Assembly: GCF_024448165.1 (NCBI RefSeq)
Contig: NZ_JAMOLN010000057.1
Span: forward strand, 1 to 46,215
DNA: 46,215 nucleotides
Source of the DNA: Streptomyces longispororuber
Lineage (GTDB): Bacteria; Actinomycetota; Actinomycetes; Streptomycetales; Streptomycetaceae
Reading direction: 5' to 3'
Shown: positions 1-11,300 of the stretch, in pieces
How positions within the stretch are numbered: the stretch's first letter is position 1
Layout: every line of letters starts with the position of its first letter
The notes under the pieces: generated by a model
The model's input: the letters and a program-made list of their open reading frames with translations, nothing else
The model's database searches: none
Told to the model about the DNA's origin: nothing
Made by a program: the position numbers and the translations under genes

Positions 1-1
1 A

Positions 2-665
2 GTGGTCGGCCTGCCGGACTCGGGGGGCGTCATGGCCACGTCGAGGTGGTCGCTCAGGTCGCATCCCTGGCTCGCCGACCACGTCGTGGCCGATGCCGTC
101 GTCGTGCCGAACGCCGCACTCGTCGAGCTCGCCATCCGGCTCGGCGACCTGACCGCCGCGCCCCGCCTGGACGAACTGACCGTCGAGACGCCCGTGGTGC
201 TGCCGTTGCGGGGGAGTCGTGCCGTTCAGGTCGCCGTGGGCGGACCGGACGACAGGGGCAGGCGCACGGTCGAGGTCTACTCGCGGGCCGCGGACGCCCC
301 GTTGGACGCGGAGTGGACCCGGCATGCGCACGGCGTACTGGCGCCGGCCGCCGACCGGGGGACACCTGTGGACCCGGAGCCGGGTTCTGACAGCGGGACC
401 GACGTCGCGCTGGACGGAGCCGCGTCGCGCGACGCGGGCCGCTACGGCGTGCACCCGTCCCTCCTCGACGCCGCCGTCCGCACGGTCGTCCCGGGCGGCA
501 TGCTCCCGTCCGTGTGGCACGGCGTGTCCTTGCTCGCGTCGGGCGCCGACACCGTGCGCGTACACCGGGGGGAGCCGTCGGACGACGGCACGGAGGCGTT
601 CCTGCTGGCCGATGCCACCGGGCGACCCGTCATGACCGTCGAAGGGGTGCGCGGAACGCCGTTCG
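2..665 (+). other. Decayed dehydratase domain, module A
   Basis: The catalytic His is kept (80-82), but in the HxxxGxxxxP motif the Gly is Asp (92-94). The second motif reads HPSLLDAAVR (452-481): the Asp is present at 467-469, but Arg stands where Gln or His is expected. The whole YGPxFQG segment between the two, present in the DHs of modules D to I, is missing; the stretch from about 350 to 440 is a short Gly/Asp-rich bridge instead. Established knowledge of PKS DH families makes loss of activity likely; that it is inactive is inference. Confidence 0.85.
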
Positions 666-2330
666 TGCCCGAACAGGCCGGGATCGTCGGCGCGTTGCCG
701 TACGACTCGCTGTTCCGGGTCGACTGGACGGAGGTACCGCTTCCCGCCGTGGACGGTGCCGGTTCGCTCGACGCGCTCGGTGTGGTGTCCGTCGCGAGCG
801 GCGAGGACGTGGCCGCCGCGGCCGCGGCCGCCGTCGCGGGAGAGGGCGCTCCGAATGTTCTGCTCTACGAGGCGCGGACCGGGCCGGGCGCGGGCGACAC
901 CCGTGCGGCGGTCGGTGCGGCCCTGACCGTGCTGCAGGCCTGGCTCGCCGAGCCCGGTCTGGAGTCGGCGCGGCTGGCCGTGGTCACCGGGGACCGGGAC
1001 GGGCTCGACGCGGCCGCGGTGTGGGGACTCGTACGGTCGGCGCAGTCGGAGCATCCGGGCCGGATCGTCCTGGTGGACCTCGACGACGCCTCCCGGTCCG
1101 TCCTGCCGGCCGTGCTCCAGAGCGAGGAGCCGCAGCTGAGGGTGCGCGCCGGCGTCGCGGAGGTGCCGCGCCTCGTGCGAGTGCGCGGCACGTCTCCCGC
1201 ACCAGGCACGGCCGGCACGGCCGGCACGGCTCCCGCGCGCCCGCTCGACACCGAGGGCACCGTACTGATCACCGGCGGCACCGGAACCCTCGGCGCACTC
1301 ACCGCCCGGCACCTGGTCACGGCGCACGGCGTCCGTCACCTGGTCCTGGCCGGACGGCGGGGCGGGGCCGAGGAGTTGCGCGACGAGCTGACCGCGCTCG
1401 GCGCGTCCGTCACCGTCACCGCCTGCGACGCGGCGGACCGCGACCAGCTGGCGGCCCTGCTGCGCGCGATACCCGCCGAGCATCCGCTGACCGCCGTCGT
1501 GCACACCGCGGGCGTCCTGGACGACGGTGTGCTGACCGAGCTCACCGCGGAACGGGTCGACACGGTCCTGCGGCCCAAGACGGACGCCGCGCTGCACCTG
1601 CACGAACTCACCCGGGACCTGGACCTCGCCGCGTTCGTGCTGTTCTCCTCGGCGGCGGGCGTCCTCGGCAACCCCGGGCAGGCCAACTACGCGGCGGCCA
1701 ACGCCTCCTTGGACGCGCTGGCCCGGCAGCGGCACCGGCTCGGCCTGCCGGCCGTGTCCCTCGCCTGGGGCTACTGGTCGACGGTCAGCGCCATGACCGA
1801 GCACCTGGGCGCCGCCGACCTGCGACGCAACCAGCGCATCGGCATGACCGGCCTCACCGCCGCCGAGGGCATGGCGCTCCTGGACGCCGCCCTGAGCACC
1901 CATCAGGGCGTGGACGGCACACTGGTCGCGGCGAAGCTCGACGTCACGGCCCTGCGCGCCACCGCCGCCGACGGACCGGTACCGGCGCTGCTGCGCGGTC
2001 TCGCGCCGACGGCACGGCCGGTGGCCAGGGCCGTCACCTCGTCCGGGCCCGCCGGGGTGGGGGAGCGGCTCGCCGCGCTGAGCGGTGACGAGCAGACCGA
2101 GGCGCTGGTCGATCTGGTGCGGACGCACGTCGCCGAGGTCCTCGGGCACGGTTCCGCGACCGCTGTCCGCGCGGACCGCACGTTCAAGGACGCCGGATTC
2201 GACTCGCTGACCGCGGTGGAACTGCGCAACCGGCTGGTCGCCGCGACCGGGCTCACGCTCTCGCCTGCCGTGGTCTTCGACTATCCGAAGCCGGTGCTGC
2301 TCGCCGGACATCTGCGGACCAAGCTCTTCG
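2..2330 (+). other. PKS module A (partial): decayed DH - KR - ACP
   Basis: The KS and AT lie upstream of the window. DH remnant about 2-665. KR structural part about 700-1250 and catalytic part about 1255-1960: nucleotide-binding TGGTGTLG at 1271-1294, LDD (B-type fingerprint) at 1517-1525, catalytic Ser in FSS just before 1660, Tyr at 1688-1690. ACP about 2060-2325 with the phosphopantetheine Ser (DSL) at 2204-2206. The KR looks complete. With the DH broken, the module is expected to leave a hydroxyl, of the stereochemistry normally given by B-type KRs. Confidence 0.93.
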
Positions 2331-5300
2331 GCGATACGTCGCTGAGTACGTCGCTGAGTACGTCGCCAAGTACGTCGTCGCGTACGGAGGCCGCCGCGCC
2401 GGACGCCGACGCAGCCGGTGTGGTCGGCACGGAGGACGAGCCGATCGCGATCGTGGCAATGTCCTGCCGCTTCCCCGCCGGGGTGGACAGCCCGGAGGAC
2501 CTGTGGCGGGTGGTGGCCGACGGCGTCGACGCCGTCACCGAGTTCCCCGACGACCGGGGCTGGGACACCGACCGGGTCTTCGACCCGGACCCCGACCACG
2601 CGGGCACCACCTACGTACGGCACGGCGCCTTCCTCGACGACGCCGCCGGATTCGACGCCGCCTTCTTCGGGATCTCGCCGAACGAGGCGCTGGCGATGGA
2701 CCCGCAGCAGCGCCTCCTCCTGGAGACGTCGTGGGAGGCCTTCGAGCGGGCCGGGATCGACCCGACCACTCTGGCAGGACAGGACGTCGGCGTGTTCGCC
2801 GGCGTCAACAGCCACGACTACAGCGTGCGCCTGCACCAGGCGTCGGGCGTCGAGGGCTTCCGGCTCACCGGCAGTTCGGGCAGCGTCACCTCGGGCCGCA
2901 TCGCCTACCACCTCGGCCTCGAGGGCCCGGCCCTCACCGTGGACACGGCCTGCTCCTCCTCGCTGGTGGCCCTGCACCTGGCGGCGCAGGCGCTCAACCG
3001 CGGCGAGTGCACGATGGCGCTGGCCGGCGGTGTGATGGTGATGGGCAGCGTCGAGACGTTCGTCGAGTTCTCCCGGCAGCGCGGCCTCGCCCCCGACGGG
3101 CGGTGCAAGGCGTTCGCGGACGGCGCGGACGGCACCGGCTGGTCCGAGGGCGCGGGGCTCCTCCTGGTGGAGAAGCTCTCCGACGCCCGCCGCCGCGGCC
3201 ACCAGGTCCTCGCGGTGGTACGCGGCTCCGCCGTCAACCAGGACGGCGCGTCCAACGGTCTGACCGCCCCCAACGGCCCCTCGCAGCAGCGCGTCATCCG
3301 CAAGGCCCTGGCGCACTCCGGACTGTCGACGGCGGACGTCGACGCGGTCGAGGCGCACGGCACCGGCACCGTCCTCGGCGACCCGATCGAGGCGGAGGCG
3401 CTGCTCGCCACGTACGGGCAGGGCCGGGACCGGCGCGAGCCGTTGTGGCTGGGCTCGGTGAAGTCGAACATCGGGCACACCCAGGGCGCGGCCGGCGTCG
3501 CCGGCGTGATCAAGATGGTCATGGCGATGCGGCACGGCGTCCTGCCCCGAACCCTGCATGTGGACCGGCCGTCGACCAGCATCGACTGGTCGTCGGGCGC
3601 CGTGGAACTGCTCACCGAGGCCCGCGGCTGGCCGCGTGGCACCCGGCCGCGCCGGGCCGCCGTCTCCTCCTTCGGCATCGGCGGCACCAACGCGCACGTC
3701 ATCCTCGAAGAGGCCCCCGAAGTCTCCGAAGTCTCCGAAGTCGCCGACGCCTCGGTTCCCGCCGCACCGCACCCGGCCACCGGCACCCCCGTCCTCGTAC
3801 CGCTCTCGGCGAAGACGGCGGTCGCGCTGCGCGGTCAGGCCGAGCGGCTGTCCGGCTTCCTCGACGAGCGCCCCGGGGCCCGCCTCGACGACGTCGCCCA
3901 CGCGCTGGCCACCGCCCGCGCCCGACTCGACCACCGGGCCGTCGTGGTGGCGACCGACGCCGCACGGCTGCGCACCGGCCTCACCGACCTCGCGGCGGGC
4001 ACCGCGAACTCCGCCGTCGTCACCGGCACCCCGGCCCACGGCACCCCGGCCGACGGCAAGCTGGCCGTCCTCTTCACCGGGCAGGGCAGCCAGTGGGCCG
4101 GCATGGGACGCGGGCTCGCCGACGCCTTCCCGGTCTTCGCGGACGCCTTCGACGCGGCCTGCGCCGCCCTGGACACCGAGCTGGCCGGGCACGCGGAACA
4201 CCCGCTGCGCGACGTCGTGTTCGCCGCGCCCGGCACGCCCGAGGCCGCGCTGCTCGACCGGACGCTCTACACCCAGACCGGCCTGTTCGCCCTGGAGACC
4301 GCGCTGTTCCGGCTCTTCGAGTCCTGGGGCGTACGACCCGACCTGCTCGCCGGGCACTCGATCGGCGAGCTCACCGCCGCGCACGTGTCCGGGGTCCTCG
4401 ACCTCGACCAGGCCGCACGGCTCGTCGCCGCGCGCGGCCGGTTGATGCAGGCGCTGCCCGAGGGCGGCGCCATGGTCGCCGTACAGGCCACCGAGGCCGA
4501 CGTGGCGGCGCTGCTCGGCCGGTCCGGGGGAGCGGGGGGAGCGGGGGGAGAGGTGTGCGTCGCGGCGGTCAACGGCCCCGACGCGCTGGTCCTGTCCGGC
4601 ACCGAGGACGCCGTGCTCGCCGTCGCCGCCGAACTGGCCGGCCGCGGCCACAAGACGCGGCGGCTCACCGTCAGCCACGCCTTCCACTCGCCGCTGCTGG
4701 AGCCCATGCTCGACGAGTTCCGCACGGTCGCGGAGGGCCTGACGTACCGGCCGGGCCGGATCCCGGTCGTCTCCACCCTGACCGGTGAGCCGGCCGGGGA
4801 CGGGCAGCTGTCCACGCCCGGCTACTGGGTCGACCAGGTGCGGCACGCGGTCCGGTTCGGCGACGCCGTCGCCGCGCTCGGCGACCAGGGCGCCACCACC
4901 TACCTCGAACTGGGCCCCGGCGGCGTTCTGGCCGCCCTCGCCCTCGCCGCGCCCGGCGTCCGGGAGCAGGACTGCGTCGCCACCCTCCGCAAGGACGGCA
5001 CCGAACCGGCCGACGTCATGACGGCCCTCGCCCAGCTGCACGTGCGCGGCACGGCCCTGGACTGGCCCGCCGTCCTCGGCCACCGGACCACCACCGCGAC
5101 CACTACCACCGCCGCGACCACCGCCGCGACCGCGACGGTGACCGCGACCGAGCTGCCCACGTACGCGTTCCAGCACCAGCGGTACTGGGTCGACACCGAC
5201 ACCGCGGTGGCGGGCGGCGCCGAGGCCCTGGGCGCCGTGAGCGCCGGGCATCCGCTGCTCGGCACCGTCGTCGAGGTCCCCGGCGACGGCGGCGTCGTCC

Positions 5301-8300
5301 TCACCGGACGCCTGACGCCGCGCAGCCGTGGTCTGTTCACCGCCACCGGCCGGGTGCCGGCCGCCGCGCTGCTGGAGATGCTGGTCAGGGCGGGCGACGA
5401 GGTGGGCTGCGGAGGCGTCGAACAGGTCGCCGTCGAGGCGCCGTTGACGGTCCCGGCCCACGGCCGGACCGAGATCCGGGTCGCGGTCGACGCACCGGGC
5501 CCGGACGGGCGCCGCCGCGCCTCCGTCCACGGCCGCGCCTCCGACGAGGCGCACGGGGCCGACCGCCCCTGGACGTGCCACGCCCGCGCCCTCCTCGTCC
5601 CCGGGATGCCGCAGCCTGCCTTCGACCTGCGCACCTGGCCACCGACCACCGGCCCCGCCACCGATCCCACCCTCGATGCCGACGGCCGGACCCTCGCCGA
5701 GGTCGCACTGCCCGACGAACTGGCCGACGAGGCAGCGGAGTTCACCCTGCACCCCGTCCTCCTCGACAGCGCCCTGCGCACACTGATCACCGCATCCGGC
5801 GGCGACGAGCCGCGCGACCTGTCCGCGTGTGCCGCCCTGACGGTGTACGCGCAGGGCGCCGCCGCGCTGCGCGTACGGGTCACCCCGGTGGACGACGGGC
5901 GCCGTCATCTCGTCGAGCTGGCCGACCACGCCGGTGAGCCCGTAGCGGTACTGGGCCCGCTGAGCCTGGACGCCGTACACGGAGAGACCGCCGGAACGCA
6001 GCAAGGGACCACGGCCCCCACCCCCGCGCCCGCCCGGCGCGTCGTCGGCCGCGGCGACGGGACGAGCGGGGCCTTCGCCGCACGGCTGACCGGCCGCCCG
6101 GTCGCCGAGCAACTCGCCGTGGTCATGGACCTCATCCGGGAGAGCGTCGCGGCCGTGCTCGGTCACCGCGAGGGCGACGGCTTCGAGTTCGATGCCGCTC
6201 AGCCCTTCAAGAGCTTCGGCTTCGACTCGCTCGGCGGGGTCAAGCTCCGCAACCGCCTGCACGACTTCACCGGCGTCGACCTGCCCGCCACCCTCGTCTT
6301 CGACTACCCCACCCCGGACGGCCTCGCCCACCACCTGTGGGCCGAGCTCCTGGGCGTGGAACCGGAGGTGCCGGGCGCGGACCCGGCGGTGGCGGCCTCG
6401 GACGAGCCGATCGCGATCGTCGCCATGAGCACCCGGCTGCCGGGCGGCGCCGACAGCCCCGAGGAACTGTGGAACCTCGTCATGGAGGGGCGGGACGCGA
6501 TCTCCGGCTTCCCGGTCGACCGCGACTGGGACCTGGACGCCCTCTACGACCCGGACCCGGACCACGCGGGCACCTCGTACACGCGCCAGGGCGGGTTCCT
6601 GCACGAGGCCGCGCAGTTCGACGCCACCCTGTTCGGGATCTCGCCGCGCGAGGCGCTGGCGATGGACCCGCAGCAGCGCCTCCTCCTGGAGACCTCGTGG
6701 GAGGCCCTGGAGCGCGCCGGCGTCGACCCCCAGTCCACCCGGGGCAGCGACATCGGCGTCTTCACCGGCATCGTCCACCACGACTACGTGTCCCGGCTCC
6801 ATCAGGTGCCCGAGGACGTCCAGGGCTATCTGATGACGGGTACGGCGGCCAGCGTCGCGTCGGGCCGCGTCTCGTACGTCTTCGGCTTCGAGGGCCCGGC
6901 CGTCACCGTGGACACGGCGTGCTCGTCGTCCCTGGTGGCCATCCACCTGGCCGCGCAGTCGCTGAGGCAGGGCGAGTGCTCGATGGCGCTCGCCGGCGGC
7001 GCGACCGTGATGGCGAGCCCCGACGCCTTCCTCGAATTCTCGCGTCAGCGGGGCCTGTCCGCCGACGGCCGCTGCAAGGCGTTCTCGTCGACGGCCGACG
7101 GCACCGGCTGGGCCGAGGGCGTGGGCGTCGTCGTCCTGGAGCGGCTTTCGGTGGCGCGCGAGCGGGGCCACCAGGTTCTTGCCGTGCTGCGCGGCAGCGC
7201 GGTCAACCAGGACGGCGCGTCCAATGGTCTGACCGCGCCGAACGGGCCTTCGCAGCAGCGCGTCATCAGGCGTGCGCTGGCCGGCGCCGGACTGGGCCCG
7301 GCTGACGTCGACGTCGTCGAGGCGCACGGCACCGGCACGGCGCTCGGCGACCCGATCGAGGCGCAGGCGCTCATCGCCACGTACGGCAAGGACCGCGATC
7401 CCCAACAGCCGCTGCTGCTGGGCTCGTTGAAGTCGAACATCGGTCACGCGCAGGCCGCCGCCGGTGTCGCCGGTGTGATCAAGATGGTGCAGGCGCTGCG
7501 CCACGCGACCCTCCCGGCGACCCTGCACGTGGACGAGCCGACGACCCAGGTGGACTGGTCCGCGGGCGCCGTCGAGCTGCTCACCGAGTCCCGGGAGTGG
7601 CCGCGCGTCGACCGGCCGCGCAGGGCCGGTGTCTCGTCGTTCGGCGCCAGCGGCACGAACGCCCACCTGATCCTGGAGGAGGCGCCCGCCGCGCAGGCCC
7701 CCGAGCCCGCCGTCGCGGGTCCGGACGCGGGCGGCGTGGTGCCGCTCGTGATCTCGGCCCGCAGCACCGCCTCGCTGGCCGGACAGGCCGCCCGGCTCGC
7801 TGCCTACGTCGAGGAGGCCGACCCGGCGGCACTGCCCCGCACCGCCGCCGCGCTGCTGTCGAGCCGGGCCCTGCTCGCTGAACGCGCCGTGGTCGTCGCC
7901 GCCCGCCCCGAGGACGCCCTCACCGGGCTCCAGGCGCTGGCCCGCGGTGAGAGCGGGTCCGACGTGGTGACCGGCAGCGCCGGTTCGGGCGCGCCGGGGA
8001 AGGTCGTGTGGGTCTTCCCGGGGCAGGGGTCTCAATGGGCGGGCATGGGGCGGGAGCTGCTCGACTCCTCGCCGGTCTTCGCGGACCGCATCGCCGAATG
8101 CGCGACCGCGCTCGCTCCGTACGTCGACTGGTCACTGGTGGACGTACTGCGCGGCGAGGCGGCTCCCGAGCTGCTGGAGCGCGTGGACGTGGTCCAGCCC
8201 GCGAGCTTCGCCGTCAATGTCGCTCTGGCCGCGGTCTGGGCCTCGCTCGGGGTGCGTCCCGATGCGGTGCTCGGTCACTCGCAGGGCGAGATCGCCGCGG

Positions 8301-11300
8301 CGTGCGTGTCCGGTGCGCTGTCCCTGGAGGACGCGGCCCGGGTGGTCGCGCTGCGCAGCCGGACCATCGCCGCAGACCTCGCCGGTCGCGGCGGCATGGC
8401 CTCGGTCGCGCTGAGCGAGAACGACGCGGTCGACCGTCTCGCACGCTGGGCGGACCGAGTTGAGGTCGCCGCCGTCAACAGCCCCGACTCCGTGGTTGTC
8501 GCGGGTGACGCCGAAGCCTTGGACGAGGCGCTCGCCGCTCTGACAGCCGACGGTGTCCGGGTGCGTCGCGTGGCCGTGGACTACGCGTCCCACAGCCGCC
8601 ACGTCGAGGACATCGAGAGCACTCTCGCCGAGACCTTGTCCGGCATCGAGGCGCAAGCCCCCGTCATCCCCTTCTACTCCACCGTGACCGGCAGCTGGGT
8701 GGAGGACGCGGGTGTTCTCAACGGCGGCTACTGGTACGGGAATCTGCGCGGCCAGGTGAAGTTCGGCCCGGCCGTCGCCGACCTCATCGGGCAGGGTCAC
8801 GGCACGTTCATCGAGGTCAGCGCCCACCCGGTCCTGGTCCAGCCGATCACCGAGACCGCCTTCGACACCGAGGCGGACCTGGTCGTGACCGGGTCGCTGC
8901 GCCGCGACGACGGCGGCCTGCGCCGGCTGCTGGCCTCCGCCGCCGAACTCTTCGTACGCGGCGTCCCCGTCGACTGGACCGCGACCCTGCCCGCCGCAAC
9001 CACGGCCGGGCCGACAGCACCGCGCGCCGTCGACCTCCCCACCTACGCCTTCGACCGCCGGCGCTACTGGCTCCAGGAGGCCCAGGCCACCGGTGATCCC
9101 GGCGAGACGGCGGCCGAGAGTGCGGACGGTGACTTCTGGCAGGCGGTCGAGCAGGCCGATGTGGACTCCCTGTCCGCGCTCCTGGAGACGGCGTCGGACG
9201 ACGAACGCACCGCGCTCGGCGCGCTCGTCCCCGTCCTCGCGCAGTGGCGCGGCAAGCGGCGCGAGCAGTCGTCCGTCGAGAAACTGCGCTACCACGTCAC
9301 CTGGCAGCCGCTGGCCCGCGAGAGCGCCGGGGTGCCCGGCGGGCGCTGGCTGGTCGTCGTGCCGTCCGAGCGCCCGGCGGACACCGGCACCGGGATCGAC
9401 GCGCTCCTCGACGAACTGGCCGCTCAAGGGCTCGGCATGGTCCGTGTCGAGGTCGCCGAACAGGACCGTACGCGGGAGCGGCTCGTCGAGCGGCTGGGCG
9501 GGGTGCTCGCCGAGCACGACGTGACGGGGGTGCTGTCGCTGCTCGCCCTGGACGAGCGGACGGCGGGCGGCCCGCAGAACCCGCTCGCCGTGACCGCCTC
9601 GACGCTGGCCCTGGTGCAGGCCCTGGCCGACACCAACGTCACCCAGCCGCTGTGGTGCCTCACCCGCGGCGCCGTGAACATCGGCATCAACGACACCCTC
9701 ACCTCGCCCGCCCAGGCGGCGCTGTGGGGCCTGGGCCGGGCGGTCGCCCTCGAACGCCTCGACCGGTGGGGCGGGTTGGTGGACCTGCCCGCGAGCACCG
9801 ACGCGCGGACGGCCCGGCACCTGCTCGGCGTGCTCAACGGCGCCGACGGCGAGGACCAGCTCGCGGTCCGGCGGTCGGGCGTCTACGGCCGCCGCCTGGT
9901 CCGCAAGCCACTGCCGGAGGCGACCTCCGCCGACGGCCGCTGGCAGCCGCGCGGCACCGTCCTCGTCACCGGCGGCGCCGAGGGGCTCGGCCGGCACGTG
10001 TCGCTGTGGCTCGCGCAGGCCGGCGCCGACCGGCTCGTGATCACCACGACCGCGCACGCACCCGACGACGCCGTCGCCGCACTCCGCGCCGAGCTCGCCG
10101 AGTCGGCCCCGGCGACGGGACCCGGCCCCCTGCCGACCGTCGAGGCCTGCCCGGACACCGACCGGGAGGCGATCGCCCGCCTGGCCGCCCACCCGGACCA
10201 CCCGCTCACCGCCGTGGTGCACGCCGCCGACATCACCCGGACCGGCTCCGTCGACGACACGGGACCGGCCGACCTCGCCGAGGTGTTCGCGGCGAAGGTC
10301 GACAACGCCCTGTGGCTCGACGGGCAGTTCGAGGACACGCCGCTCGACGCGTTCGTGGTGTTCTCCTCGATCGCCGGCGTATGGGGCGGTGGCGGCCAAG
10401 GACCGTCCGGTGCGGCCAACGCCGTCCTGGACGCCCTCGTCGAATGGCGCCGGGCCCGCGGCCTGCGGGCGACGGCGCTCGCCTGGGGCGCGCTCGACCA
10501 GATCGGCGTCGGCATGGACGAGGCGGCGCTGGCCCAGCTGCGCCGCCGCGGAGTGCTCCCCATGGCGCCGCGGCCCGCGGTGACCGCGATGGTCCAGGCG
10601 GTGCGCGGCAACGAGAAGTTCGTGGCCGTCGCCGACATGGACTGGGCCGCCTTCGTGCCGGCGTTCACCTCGGTCCGCAGCAGCCCGCTGCTGGCCGATC
10701 TGCCTGAGGCGAAAGCGGTGTTGCAGGCGGCGCAGGCCGACAGCGAGAACAGCAGTGACGCCGCCGCGACCCTCGCGGACTCCCTGCGGGCCGTCTCGGA
10801 CACCGAGCAGAACCGCATCCTGCTGCGCCTGGTGCGCAGCCATGCCTCGACGGTCCTCGGCCACGGCGGCGCCGAGGGCATCGGCCCGCGGCAGGCGTTC
10901 CAGGAGGTCGGCTTCGACTCGCTGGCCGCCGTGAACCTGCGCAACAGCCTGCACAAGGCGACCGGGCTGCGGCTGCCCGCGACGCTGATCTTCGACTACC
11001 CCACCCCGGAGGCGCTGGTCGGTCATCTGCGCGCCGAACTCCTCCGGGAGGACGCGGAGGACGGGCCGGACGCGCGCGAGGACGACCTCAGGCGGGTCCT
11101 GGCGTCCGTCCCGTTCGCCCGGTTCAAGGACGCCGGTGTCCTGGACGCCCTCCTCGGACTCGCCGACACCGACGGCGAAGGCGACGGGCCCACCGGCGCC
11201 GACGGCACCGGCGACGGTGCGGACGGGGCGGCCGGTGACGAGGACCTGATCGACGAACTGGACGTTGCCGGTCTGGTGCAACGGGCTTTGGGCAAGACGA

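Larger units (their letters stand above)
2435..6355 (+). other. PKS module B: KS - AT(malonyl) - decayed DH - ACP
   Basis: KS about 2435-3715 with active Cys in TACSSS at 2951-2953, EAHGTG and KSNIGHT. AT about 4061-4960 with GHSIG (Ser 4358-4360) and HAFH at 4676-4687, the combination typical of malonyl-CoA. Decayed DH about 5247-5975. No KR catalytic or structural part follows; the ACP comes directly (about 6095-6355, Ser in DSL at 6227-6229). Without a ketoreductase the beta-ketone should remain. The layout suggests an ancestral KS-AT-DH-KR-ACP module that lost its KR. Confidence 0.93.

Noticed and set aside
2335..2382. CRISPR-like or regulatory direct repeats
   Set aside because: The units are 12 bp, contiguous, without spacers, and in frame within a linker.
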